The position numbers and the translations under genes were made by a program. A stretch of 64,000 bases of DNA from Spirosoma endophyticum (GTDB lineage: Bacteria > Bacteroidota > Bacteroidia > Cytophagales > Spirosomataceae). The stretch spans positions 59,806 through 123,805 of the forward strand of contig NZ_FOLQ01000019.1 in the NCBI RefSeq assembly GCF_900112365.1, written 5' to 3'. A model generated the notes under the pieces. The model was not told the DNA's origin. It saw nothing but the letters and a program-made list of their open reading frames with translations, and did not search any database. Each line of letters opens with the position of its first letter. The stretch's first letter is position 1. Shown here piece by piece: positions 17,279 through 25,988 of the stretch.

Positions 17279-17327
17279 TCCGTCGATAGTGGGTTATGAC
17301 GTATTCATTCGATCAACTATCGACGGA
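17279..17327. repeat. Inverted repeat between thrS and infC
   Basis: TCCGTCGATAG (17279-17289) and CTATCGACGGA (17317-17327) are perfect 11-bp complements, flanked by further GACTATTG-type words. The rest of the thrS-infC spacer shows no recognised leader structure. Confidence 0.7.
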
Positions 17328-17444
17328 TTACTATTGATTATAACCAGTATTTTAAATAGTTTTCCGAACTTTTTAGACGTGGGTACGTTATCCAAACGAC
17401 CTTAAAACGTCAGTTTCAAACATTTGTTACGCTAAACACAATTT

Positions 17445-18002
17445 ATGGCATTACCCCAGCGCAGACCACCCCGTCGCGTGGTTGAAGAACCCTACAAAGT
17501 CAATGAGCGCATACTGGCCCGCGAAGTGCGGGTGGTCGGTGAAAATGTAGAGCAGGGAATCTACGAAATAAGTAAGGCGCAGGCAATGGCCAAAGCGCAA
17601 AACCTCGACCTGGTTGAGGTGTCGCCCAATGCTGTTCCGCCCGTCTGTCGTATTGTGGACTACTCCAAGTTCAAATATGAGCAGAAGAAAAAGCAGAAAG
17701 AGATCAAGGCTAACGCCACAAAGGTTGTTATTAAAGAGATTCGTTTCGGTCCCAATACCGACGATCACGACTTCGATTTTAAGCTTAAACATGCCATTAA
17801 CTTCCTGAAAGAAGGGGCGAAGGTGAAAGCCTACGTTCAGTTTGTTGGCCGGGCCATTGTCTTCAAAGACCGGGGCTTTCAACTGCTGGAGCGCTTTTCT
17901 AAAGGACTGGAAGACTACGGCAAGATTGAAGCCGAACCCAAACTCGAAGGCAAGCGCATGAGTATGTTCCTGTCGCCGAAAGTGGTTGTTCCCAAAAAAT
18001 AA
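17445..18002 (+). CDS. infC: Translation initiation factor IF-3
   Basis: 185 residues. It binds the 30S subunit, blocks premature 50S joining and checks start codon-anticodon pairing. The N-terminal domain carries VNERILAREVRVVGENVEQG. A Lys-rich linker helix (KYEQKKKQKEIKAN) follows. The C-terminal domain begins KEIRFGPNTDDHDFDFKLKH and contains VKAYVQFVGRAIVFKDRG. The ATG at 17445 places the conserved VNER motif at residue 19, as expected, and it is a normal ATG rather than the rare AUU of E. coli. A terminator-like hairpin follows, so rpmI-rplT has its own promoter. Confidence 0.97.
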   Translation: MALPQRRPPRRVVEEPYKVNERILAREVRVVGENVEQGIYEISKAQAMAKAQNLDLVEVSPNAVPPVCRIVDYSKFKYEQKKKQKEIKANATKVVIKEIRFGPNTDDHDFDFKLKHAINFLKEGAKVKAYVQFVGRAIVFKDRGFQLLERFSKGLEDYGKIEAEPKLEGKRMSMFLSPKVVVPKK

Positions 18003-18063
18003 CATATGAGTCACTGGTAGCGCTAAAGCAAGCGTTGATCCTGCTCGACTACTTCATTTTTAT

Positions 18064-18107
18064 AACCCTGTTTCGATTCGTTCTAACGAAAATCGGAACA
18101 GGGTTTT
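18064..18107 (+). terminator. Terminator after infC
   Basis: AACCCTGTTTCGATT pairs with AATCGGAACAGGGTT (one G-T wobble) and is followed by TTTTT. It lies 60 bases after the infC stop. Confidence 0.85.
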
Positions 18108-18203
18108 TGGCGTAGGTTTGTAGTATTTGTCATTAGCCAATACAACGTATCTGTAACATTTTATACTAACGGCAATCAGCTGCTGATTATGAGCTTTTTT
18201 TTG

Positions 18204-18211
18204 TATCTTTG
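18204..18211 (+). promoter_or_regulatory. Bacteroidota -7 promoter element for rpmI-rplT
   Basis: TATCTTTG followed by CGCCC is a strong match to the TAnnTTTG -7 consensus, directly after a T-run and 43 bases before the rpmI ATG. Together with the infC terminator it separates rpmI-rplT from infC. Confidence 0.7.
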
Positions 18212-18253
18212 CGCCCTGTTTACTTAAATTTCCGTACAAAGCGGTTTACTGCA

Positions 18254-18448
18254 ATGCCAAAAGTAAAAACAAACTCGGCTGCCAAGAAGCGTTTCAAGCT
18301 GACAGGCACCGGAAAAATCAAACGGAAGCACGCCTTCCACAGTCATATTCTGACGAAAAAAGGAACCAAGCAAAAGCGCAATTTAGTGCATGATACGCTG
18401 GTTGCTGCCCCTGATGAGCGTCGTATCAAAGCGCTGTTGAACATCTAG
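18254..18448 (+). CDS. rpmI: 50S ribosomal protein L35
   Basis: 64 residues from ATG 18254, which matches the family start MPKVKTNSAAKKRFKLTGTG. The basic, short sequence with GKIKRKHAFHSHILTKK is diagnostic. The frame is open 45 bases further upstream, but that lacks homology and crosses the promoter. It lies 215 bases before rplT. That spacer contains an ATGATGAATGATGAATG array (18551-18585) and its imperfect inverted partner (18597-18615). Confidence 0.95.
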   Translation: MPKVKTNSAAKKRFKLTGTGKIKRKHAFHSHILTKKGTKQKRNLVHDTLVAAPDERRIKALLNI

Positions 18449-18663
18449 TCAGAATTAAAAAGATGGACACAATGATACTCGTTGTGTACTAATCGCAAAG
18501 GACGCGATTGCGTCCTGGTTTCACGTTTCACCCGAGGCCGGGCTAAAAAAGAGAATGATGAATGATGAATGATGAATGGTAGTTAACGAAAAGATTATTC
18601 GTCACTATTCATTCTACATGCACGTTCTTCTTCCGCCCGTCGTCAAAAAACAAGTTACAAACA

Positions 18664-19008
18664 ATGCCACGTTCAGTCAATCACGTAGCCTCACGGGCAC
18701 GTAGAAAAAAAGTAATGAAGCTCGCCAAAGGGTACTTTGGTCGGCGTAAAAATGTTTGGACGGTTGCTAAAAACGCCGTCGAAAAAGGCTTAGGCTACGC
18801 TTACCGCGACCGCAAAGCCAAAAAGCGTGATTTCCGGGGTCTCTGGATTCAACGGATCAACGCAGGTGCCCGGATTCATGGTCTTTCGTATTCCGTGTTC
18901 ATGGGTGCACTGAATAAATCAGGTATCGAACTAAACCGGAAAGTATTGGCTGATCTGGCCATGAATCATCCGGAAGCGTTTGCCGCTGTTGTTGAACAAG
19001 TGAAGTAA
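18664..19008 (+). CDS. rplT: 50S ribosomal protein L20
   Basis: 114 residues, standard length. The diagnostic sequence is MPRSVNHVASRARRKKVMKL, then AKGYFGRRKNVWTVAKNAVEK and FRGLWIQRINAGARIHGLSY. L20 binds 23S rRNA early in 50S assembly and in some bacteria represses its own operon. A clear terminator follows 17 bases after the stop. Confidence 0.97.
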   Translation: MPRSVNHVASRARRKKVMKLAKGYFGRRKNVWTVAKNAVEKGLGYAYRDRKAKKRDFRGLWIQRINAGARIHGLSYSVFMGALNKSGIELNRKVLADLAMNHPEAFAAVVEQVK

Positions 19009-19025
19009 ACAGAACTGTATAGATG

Positions 19026-19053
19026 AAACCCCGGTGATGAGCCGGGGTTTTTC
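19026..19053 (+). terminator. Terminator after rplT
   Basis: AAACCCCGG and CCGGGGTTT form a perfect 9-bp stem with a 7-base loop and a TTTTT tail. Confidence 0.9.
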
Positions 19054-19070
19054 TGCTTTATAGGATTCAA

Positions 19071-19115
19071 TTTACGATGGCCGACGCATGAGCAATTCGC
19101 GTCAGCCATCGTAAA
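19071..19115. repeat. Inverted repeat between convergent rplT and the NuiA-like gene
   Basis: TTTACGATGGCCGACGC (19071-19087) and GCGTCAGCCATCGTAAA (19099-19115) pair at 16 of 17 positions. The spacer is convergent, so it could terminate the minus-strand transcript. Confidence 0.75.
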
Positions 19116-19134
19116 CTGTAAACTGAGTACCGTA

Positions 19135-19593
19135 CTACGTCTGTACTATTTTTGTCTTGATTCCTGCCCGTTCACCGTCGGTTTGGCGGCCCAGCAAATA
19201 AACGTCCATTTCAGTCTCGCCCACACGGAACACTTGCCGCCCTGTCAATTCTTTTTCCAAAAACTGCCTGAGTTGCTGGAATTTGGCCGTTCGGGTTTTC
19301 TCCTCATCAGTATACCAATCCTGTTCAGTGGTGACTGGCTCCCAAAAGTCATTTTCTGGAATTTCTTCCACATACATGGAAGGCGGTAGCATCTGCCAAT
19401 CTTTAATTTGGCTGACCGTTAATGGTTCAGTTTGTTTGAGATAGCAGGTTACGGCTTCCAGGGGTTCATCGGATTCGCTCGGATAAAGTAAATCTATCAG
19501 TAAAGGATTGATCTGTTCGCTAAAGGGGCTATTATCGGCATTGGGATGGCTACTTCCAGGCTCTTCGTTCGTCATACGTACAGGCAGATTCAA
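19135..19593 (-). CDS. NuiA-type inhibitor of sugar-nonspecific nuclease
   Basis: 152 residues. The second half closely follows the Anabaena nuclease A inhibitor NuiA as I recall it: TTEQDWYTDEEKTRTAKFQQ, then QVFRVGETEMDVYLLG and RAGIKTKIVQT. The chain ends in Thr, as in NuiA, whose C-terminal Thr reaches the metal site of NucA in the known complex. The protein is presumably cytoplasmic and binds a DNA/RNA non-specific endonuclease. The first 20-30 residues are less conserved, and an internal Met (19575) is an alternative start. No intact NucA-type gene is in the window, only a C-terminal remnant near 62.7 kb. It is convergent with rplT. Confidence 0.82.
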   Translation of the reverse strand: MNLPVRMTNEEPGSSHPNADNSPFSEQINPLLIDLLYPSESDEPLEAVTCYLKQTEPLTVSQIKDWQMLPPSMYVEEIPENDFWEPVTTEQDWYTDEEKTRTAKFQQLRQFLEKELTGRQVFRVGETEMDVYLLGRQTDGERAGIKTKIVQT

Positions 19594-19693
19594 GACAAAT
19601 TAACCAATTCTGGGTTAAGTATCTAATCAATATAATTTCAATGCGGATTGTTACAAGTCTTATCCGTTAAACTCAGTAAAAACCTTTATTATC

Positions 19694-20236
19694 ATGTTCG
19701 AAACCTTAATGAATCTGGTCAAGCAGCACGCTGGCCAGGCCGTAATCAACAATCCCGCCATTCCCAACGAGCAAAACGACAATGTGATGCAAACGGTTAC
19801 CAGCAGCATTCTGAGTGGCCTGGGGCAACAGGCGCAGGGTGGTGGTCTTGGTAATTTGCTTGGTATGGTCGTTAATGGTGGCAGTGAGCAGCAAAGCTCC
19901 GTGACACAGGGCGTCCAGCAGCACGTTGAGCAAAACCTAATGGAGAAACTGGGCATTTCGCCCCAAGTAGCTATGTCGATAGCGAGTGCCGTCGTGCCAA
20001 TGGTATTGAGTAAACTAATGCACAAAGCCTCTGACCCGAATGATTCCAGTGTCGATGGTAATTCGATTCTGGGAGCCGCAACGGGTCAGCAGGGGGTTGA
20101 TTGGATGGGTATGGCCGGTTCTGCTATGGCTGATGGCAAGCTGGATATGAACGACTTGATGCGGGCTGCTGGTCAACAGACGGGTGGCGGAGGTGGTCTT
20201 GGTGGTATGCTGGGTGGCCTGTTCGGCGGCAAATAA
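19694..20236 (+). CDS. Gln/Gly/Met-rich hypothetical protein with Gly-rich tail
   Basis: 180 residues, not confidently recognised. There is no signal peptide. The middle has helix-friendly Gln/Val/Ser-rich sequence (SVTQGVQQHVEQNLMEKLGI, then VAMSIASAVVPMVLSKLMH). The tail is Gly-rich and ends GGLGGMLGGLFGGK. The overall look recalls the DUF937/YidB family of small helical proteins with Gly-rich ends, but this is only a resemblance. It stands alone between the divergent nuiA-like gene and dnaK. Confidence 0.6.
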   Translation: MFETLMNLVKQHAGQAVINNPAIPNEQNDNVMQTVTSSILSGLGQQAQGGGLGNLLGMVVNGGSEQQSSVTQGVQQHVEQNLMEKLGISPQVAMSIASAVVPMVLSKLMHKASDPNDSSVDGNSILGAATGQQGVDWMGMAGSAMADGKLDMNDLMRAAGQQTGGGGGLGGMLGGLFGGK

Positions 20237-20255
20237 GTAGCAGATTCATGCTAGG

Positions 20256-20307
20256 TAAGTCACGTAGTGATGGTCAGACAGGTGTCGGGTCGTTGCTACG
20301 TGACTTA
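20256..20307. repeat. Inverted repeat upstream of dnaK
   Basis: TAAGTCACGTAG (20256-20267) and CTACGTGACTTA (20296-20307) are perfect 12-bp complements with a 28-base loop, 19 bases after the previous stop. It is most likely a transcript-end hairpin. The remaining 218 bases to dnaK show no clear heat-shock operator (no CIRCE-type 9-bp arms). Confidence 0.7.
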
Positions 20308-20525
20308 TTCGTTGGTACATGGGAGCACTATGTAAGCTATACAGACGACTAGATTTGTCATGTATTTGTGCCGTAAGTTACCGATGAGCGCCAATATGGC
20401 TCTTTCCCTTTTATATTCTGCCAATCTGACAGCAAATCAGGCAATTTTCCGGGCTGGCATTTGTATTGTTAGATAGAACATGTCTGTCAGTTTTAACCAC
20501 AGCATACAAGAAACTAAACCAAGTT

Positions 20526-22463
20526 ATGGGAAAGATTATTGGTATTGACTTAGGCACCACGAACTCGTGCGTGGCCGTGATGGAAGGCAACGAGCCGGTT
20601 GTAATCCCCAACTCCGAAGGAGCCCGGACTACACCGTCTGTGGTCGCGTTTATGGACAACGGCAACGGCGAACGTAAAGTCGGTGCACCCGCCAAACGCC
20701 AGGCCATCACCAACCCAAAAAATACGATTTCTTCGATTAAGCGTTTCATGGGTAAACGCTATAGTGAAGTAACGAATGAAATTAAAAATGTCGCTTACGA
20801 CGTAGAGAACGGGCCGAACAGTACGCCCCGCGTACGTATCGGTGATCGTCAATATACGCCCCAGGAGCTTTCGGCGCTGATTCTGCAAAAAATGAAGCAG
20901 ACCGCCGAAGATTACCTTGGCCAAACTGTTACAGAAGCCGTTATCACGGTGCCTGCCTACTTTAATGATGCTGAGCGTCAGGCTACTAAAGAAGCGGGTG
21001 CTATTGCCGGTCTGGATGTGAAACGCATAATCAACGAGCCAACCGCTGCTGCGCTGGCCTATGGTTTGGATAAAACCAACCACGATCAGAAAATTGCCGT
21101 ATTTGACCTTGGTGGCGGTACGTTCGATATCTCGATTCTGGAATTGGGCGATGGCGTATTTGAAGTAAAATCGACCGATGGCGATACGCACCTCGGTGGT
21201 GATGACTTCGACCAGGTGATCATCGACTGGCTTGCCGATGAGTTTAAGAAAGACGAAGCGATCGATCTGCGTCAGGACCCAATGGCCCTGCAACGGTTGA
21301 AAGAAGCCGCTGAAAAGGCAAAAGTTGAATTATCGAGTTCGAACTCGACGGAAATCAACCTGCCGTATATCATGCCGGTGAATGGTATTCCCAAGCACTT
21401 GGTACGGACATTGAGCCGGGCCAAGTTCGAGCAATTAGCCGATTCGCTGATTCAGCGGAGCCTGGAGCCTTGCCGTCGTGCTCTGAAAAACTCCGGTCTG
21501 TCGGCTAGCCAGATTGACGAAGTTATTCTGGTGGGTGGTTCGACCCGAATACCCAAAGTTCAGGAAGAAGTTGAAAAACTGTTCGGTCGGAAGCCTTCGA
21601 AAGCCGTTAACCCCGATGAAGCTGTAGCCATTGGTGCGGCTATTCAGGGTGGTGTGTTGACGGGTGAAGTGAAAGACGTACTGCTGCTCGACGTAATTCC
21701 GCTGTCGTTGGGTATCGAAACGATGGGTGGCGTATTTACCAAAATGGTGGATGCTAACACGACGATTCCAAGCAAGAAAGTTGAAACCTATTCGACCGCT
21801 TCGGATAATCAGCCCAGTGTAGAAATCAACATCCTGCAGGGTGAACGCCCAATGGCGGCTCAGAACCGTCAGTTAGGCCGGTTTATCCTGTCCGATATTC
21901 CACCAGCACCACGCGGTGTTCCTCAGATTGAAGTAACGTTCGATGTAGATGCCAACGGTATTCTGCACGTAACGGCCAAAGATAAAGGTACTGGCAAAGA
22001 GCAGAAAATCCGGATTGAAGCATCGAGCGGCTTGACCGACGCTGAAATCACCCGGATGCGTGAAGAAGCCAAAGCCAACGAAGAAGCAGATAAGAAGGAA
22101 CGTGAAACGGTTGAGAAAGTCAACGCGGCCGACTCAATGGTGTTCCAGACCGAGAAGCAACTGAAAGAATACGGTGATAAATTGTCGGCTGGTAACAAGA
22201 CGGCGATTGAAGATGCGCTGGCTAAACTTCGCACGGCACACGGTGCCCGCGATATAACCGCCATCGACACGGCGCTCGAAGCGTTGAACGCTGCCTGGGC
22301 AACGGCCTCGACCGAAATGTATAGCGCCGGTGCTGCGGATGGCACCAGTGCCAACCCAACGGATGGAGCTGGTTTCGGTGGCAACGGCAATGGTTCGGCC
22401 AACGGCCAGGGCCAGCCAGCCGGCGACAACGTATCGGACGTGCCGTACGAAGAAGTGAAGTAA
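20526..22463 (+). CDS. dnaK: Chaperone DnaK (Hsp70)
   Basis: 645 residues from ATG 20526. The family start MGKIIGIDLGTTNSCVAVME rules out the 20 extra residues of open frame upstream. The ATPase domain has ITVPAYFNDAERQATKEAG, AVFDLGGGTFDISILELGDG and VILVGGSTRIPKVQ. The substrate domain contains DVIPLSLGIETMGG. The C-terminal linker is Gly/Asn-rich and ends in an EEVK variant of the usual EEVD-like tail. It is an ATP-driven folding chaperone working with DnaJ and GrpE, neither of which is adjacent. A strong terminator follows, so it is monocistronic. Confidence 0.97.
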   Translation: MGKIIGIDLGTTNSCVAVMEGNEPVVIPNSEGARTTPSVVAFMDNGNGERKVGAPAKRQAITNPKNTISSIKRFMGKRYSEVTNEIKNVAYDVENGPNSTPRVRIGDRQYTPQELSALILQKMKQTAEDYLGQTVTEAVITVPAYFNDAERQATKEAGAIAGLDVKRIINEPTAAALAYGLDKTNHDQKIAVFDLGGGTFDISILELGDGVFEVKSTDGDTHLGGDDFDQVIIDWLADEFKKDEAIDLRQDPMALQRLKEAAEKAKVELSSSNSTEINLPYIMPVNGIPKHLVRTLSRAKFEQLADSLIQRSLEPCRRALKNSGLSASQIDEVILVGGSTRIPKVQEEVEKLFGRKPSKAVNPDEAVAIGAAIQGGVLTGEVKDVLLLDVIPLSLGIETMGGVFTKMVDANTTIPSKKVETYSTASDNQPSVEINILQGERPMAAQNRQLGRFILSDIPPAPRGVPQIEVTFDVDANGILHVTAKDKGTGKEQKIRIEASSGLTDAEITRMREEAKANEEADKKERETVEKVNAADSMVFQTEKQLKEYGDKLSAGNKTAIEDALAKLRTAHGARDITAIDTALEALNAAWATASTEMYSAGAADGTSANPTDGAGFGGNGNGSANGQGQPAGDNVSDVPYEEVK

Positions 22464-22504
22464 GACCGAGGTTTATCGGATTACGCTGATTGGCCTGATA
22501 TATG

Positions 22505-22538
22505 AAAGCCCCTGCCGGAAACGGTGGGGGCTTTTTTA
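22505..22538 (+). terminator. Terminator after dnaK
   Basis: AAAGCCCC and GGGGCTTT pair around TGCCGGAAACGGTG (itself foldable) and are followed by a T-run, 42 bases after the dnaK stop. Confidence 0.88.
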
Positions 22539-22605
22539 TTTAGATAGAGTGAAATTTTAAGAGATTAATATCTATAGAAATAGGAGAGTTGTAAAAAAGG
22601 TAGCT

Positions 22606-22613
22606 TATATTTG
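22606..22613 (+). promoter_or_regulatory. Possible -7 promoter element of the Rrf2 gene
   Basis: TATATTTG matches TAnnTTTG, 44 bases before the ATG at 22658. The A/T-rich upstream region has a TTG at shorter than ideal spacing. Confidence 0.4.
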
Positions 22614-22657
22614 GCTTTTACGTCCCATCTACTACATCCAGAAACTAGATCGATACT

Positions 22658-23095
22658 ATGATTTCGAAAAAAGCTAAGTACGCGATTAAAGCCTTAAAAG
22701 TGCTTACCGAAGAATATGGAAAAGGGCCAGTCTTAATTTCCTTTATTTCAGCTAAAGAAAATATACCTAAAAAGTTCTTAGAGGCTATCCTGCTGGAACT
22801 GCGTAATCATGGCATCCTCCAGAGTCAGAAGGGAAAGGGGGGCGGGTATCTGCTACGTGTTGATCCGGGACGGGTTAATTTGGCTCAGGTGGTGCGCATT
22901 ATCGATGGCCCGATTGCGCCAACACCCTGCGTCTCGCTGAATTTCTACGTTCGCTGCGATGATTGTGCGGATGAAGAAACGTGTACCATCCGACCTATTA
23001 TGTTGCAGGTTCGAGATGCGAATCTGTCGGTGTATGAGAACACTACGTTACCCATGTTGGTTGAACATAGCGTGTATTCCCAACAGATTTTATAA
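22658..23095 (+). CDS. Rrf2-family transcriptional regulator with four Cys
   Basis: 145 residues, normal for Rrf2. The N-terminal winged helix reads YAIKALKVLTEEYGKGPVLI, then IPKKFLEAILLELRNHGIL and GKGGGYLLRVDP (wing). The C-terminal part carries four Cys spaced C-X8-C-X2-C-X5-C (PCVSLNFYVRCDDCADEETC). Rrf2 regulators with Cys often hold an Fe-S cluster that senses iron, NO or redox state; this spacing differs from the three-Cys IscR and NsrR patterns, so the ligand is open. The downstream permease and flavin monooxygenase are codirectional and could be its targets; this is inference from order. Confidence 0.88.
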   Translation: MISKKAKYAIKALKVLTEEYGKGPVLISFISAKENIPKKFLEAILLELRNHGILQSQKGKGGGYLLRVDPGRVNLAQVVRIIDGPIAPTPCVSLNFYVRCDDCADEETCTIRPIMLQVRDANLSVYENTTLPMLVEHSVYSQQIL

Positions 23096-23194
23096 GACTT
23101 TTTTGTAGGTTAGCCACAAAGCCTGGTGTGCTTTTGTTCGATGGGACGACCAGCGCCCCGGTAGATGAACCAATCGATTAAACCAACATAAAGG

Positions 23195-24523
23195 GTGGCA
23201 CATACCCCTGATTCATCTTCCCGGCTACTCCGTGGCATTGGCCGGTTCGATTTTATTGCGCTCATTATTAACATCACCATTGGCGCGGGTATCCTGGGGT
23301 TACCCGCGAAACTATATGCGCTGATTGGTGTCTGGAGTTTATTCGCTTACGTTGTCAGCGCGACGGTCGTGGTTCTGATTATCCTGTGTTTTGCCGAAGT
23401 AAGCAGTCGATTCAGCGCTACGGGCGGTCCGTATCTGTACGCTCGGGTTGCCTTCGGACCACTGGTTGGCTTCGAGGTCGGCTGGTTGTTCTGGCTATCA
23501 CGCATGGCGGCCTTTGCGTCAATTTGCAACCTGTTCGTTAGTTACGCGGCTCTGTTCAGGCCCCAATTGGCGGGCGGCTGGGAGCGGGCAAGTTTGATTA
23601 CGGCGCTGATTGTTGGCGTAACCGGTATAAACTACCTGGGTGTGCAGCGGTCGGCGCGGGTGAATACTGTATTTACCGTCAGCAAATTATTGACGATTGG
23701 TCTCTTTGCCATTGTGGGCTTATTTTTTGTCGATACGGCCGCCTTTTCGTTCCCTACATTTCCTGACTATACCTCCTTTTCACAGGCGGTATTGCTCCTT
23801 ATTTTCACATTTTCGGGCTTCGATGTTGCGGCCATACCGGCGGGGGAGGTCCAGCAACCCCAGCGAACGGTGCCCTTGTCGTTGCTGATTTCTATCGGAA
23901 CCGTAGCTGTATTGTTTATCGCGGTACAACTTGTCTGTATTGGCACCTTACCCGATCTAACCCATTCCGAACGTCCGCTCGCCGATGCCGCCGGTCACTT
24001 TATTGGACCGGGTGGGGCTTTGTTTATCACGATTGTGGCGTTAATTACGGCAATGGGCACGCTTCATGCGCTGATGCTGACGGGGCCGCGCCTGCTATTT
24101 GCAATGGCCGAACAAAAGCAATTACCGGCCTGGTTGGCCTGGACACATCCCCGTTTTCGAACGCCCTACGTAGCGATTCTCCTAACGGCTGCGTTGCAAC
24201 TCCTGCTGGCAATAACGGGTACGTTTCTGTATGCACTGACGCTTAGCACGCTGATTCGACTCGCCTATTTTGCCCTGACTTGTGCGGCTGTCCCCATACT
24301 ACGACGACGTAGTGACGTGCCAATGGCGCAGTTTCAGGTAACGGGTGGACTGGTCGTTTCGGGATTGGCGGTGTTACTTTGTGCCTGGTTGCTCAGCAAC
24401 AGCTCTGGACGGGAAGCCCGCGACGTAGCGATCGCCGGAGCTGTGGGGTTAGTCATTTACGGTGTCAATCGGTATCGACGGGCTAAAACCCACGTAACGC
24501 ATGACCAACCTAGCCCTGAATGA
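23195..24523 (+). CDS. APC-family amino acid permease
   Basis: 442 residues with about 12 transmembrane segments. The family start signature is FIALIINITIGAGILGLPAK, with the helix-breaking Gly-Ala-Gly motif of helix 1. FSGFDVAAIPAGEVQQPQR is the consensus after helix 6. It is likely an inner-membrane proton-coupled amino acid or amine transporter; the substrate is not readable. The start is GTG 23195, because the in-frame ATG at 23165 runs into a stop after eight codons. It follows the Rrf2 gene by 99 bases and precedes the monooxygenase by 54, suggesting one unit. Confidence 0.87.
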   Translation: MAHTPDSSSRLLRGIGRFDFIALIINITIGAGILGLPAKLYALIGVWSLFAYVVSATVVVLIILCFAEVSSRFSATGGPYLYARVAFGPLVGFEVGWLFWLSRMAAFASICNLFVSYAALFRPQLAGGWERASLITALIVGVTGINYLGVQRSARVNTVFTVSKLLTIGLFAIVGLFFVDTAAFSFPTFPDYTSFSQAVLLLIFTFSGFDVAAIPAGEVQQPQRTVPLSLLISIGTVAVLFIAVQLVCIGTLPDLTHSERPLADAAGHFIGPGGALFITIVALITAMGTLHALMLTGPRLLFAMAEQKQLPAWLAWTHPRFRTPYVAILLTAALQLLLAITGTFLYALTLSTLIRLAYFALTCAAVPILRRRSDVPMAQFQVTGGLVVSGLAVLLCAWLLSNSSGREARDVAIAGAVGLVIYGVNRYRRAKTHVTHDQPSPE

Positions 24524-24577
24524 AGTTAATACGTTTTAGTCTATCAAGTTTACTTACGGCTATCAACCGGATTGTCC

Positions 24578-25723
24578 ATGCTTCAACAGCCAATTGAGTC
24601 TGTCCCTGTTCGAACAACCGGGCGTGTTTGCGAGGTATCCTGGTTTTCTGATCTCTGCGGAGAGGATACCGAATTTCTGAGCGTTCGCGATCCTGCTCGC
24701 AGTACATTTGCCCATTGCCGGAACATTGCATTGACCGCCGAACGGCTGGGCTTTAGTAATCTATTATTGCCCACGTCTTACATGACGGGTCAGGAAGTTA
24801 TTCCCTTCGCAGCGGGCGTTGCCCCCGACTTACAGAAAATCAGTTTACTAACGGCAATCCGCTGCGGAGAAATGCATCCACCGATGCTGGCCCGTACGTT
24901 GGCCTCGCTCGATCAGATGCTGGAGGGCCGGTTGACGATCAACATTATTAACTCTGATTTACCTGGTTATCGTGAAGACGCCAACCTGCGCTACCAGCGC
25001 TGTGCCGAAACCATTCAAATTCTGAAACAGGCCTGGACACAGGACCGGATTGAACACGATGGCCCCATCTATGGTAAAATCAGTTTAGCGACCGACCCCG
25101 TAAAACCCTATCAGCAAAACGGCGGGCCACTGCTCTATTTCGGCGGTACGTCGGATGGAGCGCGGGATGTATGTGCCCGTTACTGCGATGTCTTTCTGAT
25201 GTGGCCTGAAACCGAGGAGTTGTTGTATGGCAACATGAAGGACGTAGCAGAACGGGCAGCCCGCTATGGTCGACAGGTCGATTTCGGGTTGCGTATTCAC
25301 ATCATCGTGCGGGAAACGGAGGATGAAGCCAGGGCCTGGTCCCGGCACATTATGTCGAAGTTTGACCCGGTACGTGGTGCCGCTCTGAAAAATGCCTCAC
25401 AAAGCTCGTGGTCATTGGGGGTCCAGCGGCAAAATGAACTACGTAAAGGTGCCGATAACGACGGCTTTGTGGAGCCGCTGCTCTGGACCGACATTGGTAA
25501 AGCCCGTTCGGGAGCGGGTGGTGCTTTAGTCGGTAGCGCGGATCAGATCGTAGAAAAAATTAATCGGTATATAGACATGGGCATACGAGCGTTTATTTTC
25601 TCTGGGTATCCCCTAATGGAAGAAGCCGAGTGGTTTGCGCGATTAGTTTTGCCCAGATTACCGAATGTCACGCTGGCCCGATTGCAGGAACGTATTCCAG
25701 CGAAGCCTTTTTTAACGGTATAG
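24578..25723 (+). CDS. LLM-class flavin-dependent monooxygenase, SsuD-like
   Basis: 381 residues from ATG 24578 (a TTG lies two codons earlier). It has the bacterial-luciferase TIM-barrel pattern with alkanesulfonate monooxygenase features: EVSWFSDLCG, GFSNLLLPTSYMTG, RTLASLDQMLEGRLTINIIN, YGRQVDFGLRIHIIVRETE and GSADQIVEKINRYIDMGI. SsuD enzymes use FMNH2 and O2 to release sulfite from alkanesulfonates; related LLM enzymes act on other substrates, so the sulfonate role is inference. It needs a flavin reductase, and none is adjacent. Confidence 0.83.
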   Translation: MLQQPIESVPVRTTGRVCEVSWFSDLCGEDTEFLSVRDPARSTFAHCRNIALTAERLGFSNLLLPTSYMTGQEVIPFAAGVAPDLQKISLLTAIRCGEMHPPMLARTLASLDQMLEGRLTINIINSDLPGYREDANLRYQRCAETIQILKQAWTQDRIEHDGPIYGKISLATDPVKPYQQNGGPLLYFGGTSDGARDVCARYCDVFLMWPETEELLYGNMKDVAERAARYGRQVDFGLRIHIIVRETEDEARAWSRHIMSKFDPVRGAALKNASQSSWSLGVQRQNELRKGADNDGFVEPLLWTDIGKARSGAGGALVGSADQIVEKINRYIDMGIRAFIFSGYPLMEEAEWFARLVLPRLPNVTLARLQERIPAKPFLTV

Positions 25724-25810
25724 GGTTTTTCTGTGGTCCGGGAGATTAGCCTAGCCACATCACGGCGCAGACCAGTAGTAGTACCCTGTAGGAATCAAAC
25801 TAATTAGCTG

Positions 25811-25855
25811 ATAATCATGCTTTGTATTGCCAAATAGAATACAAAGCATGATTAT
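25811..25855 (+). terminator. Hairpin after the monooxygenase
   Basis: ATAATCATGCTTTGTATT and AATACAAAGCATGATTAT are perfect 18-bp complements with a 9-base loop, followed by CGCTTTT. It ends the Rrf2-permease-monooxygenase stretch and may serve the convergent SDR gene as well. The remaining 130 bases to the SDR stop hold nothing recognisable. Confidence 0.75.
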
Positions 25856-25988
25856 TCGCTTTTGCGTATTACTTAAAAATATCCAGGTCCTGGTACCAGC
25901 CTAAACACGTTAGCAAAAGCTCTATTTTGTAAGCTTCGATACGTATGGCTTTTTGGTAACCTTGCCTCATTTTCGCGTAATGACCTCA

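Noticed and set aside
17451..18014. Long minus-strand frame opposite infC (187 codons)
   Set aside because: It mirrors infC almost exactly. Its Phe/Leu/Asn-rich translation is what the Lys/Glu codons of infC give in reverse, and infC itself is unmistakable.
20330..20525. Heat-shock operator before dnaK
   Set aside because: No CIRCE-type inverted repeat and no convincing -7 element could be placed at a useful distance.
20550..21293. Minus-strand frame of 247 codons within dnaK
   Set aside because: Antisense shadow; dnaK codon bias often leaves the opposite strand open.
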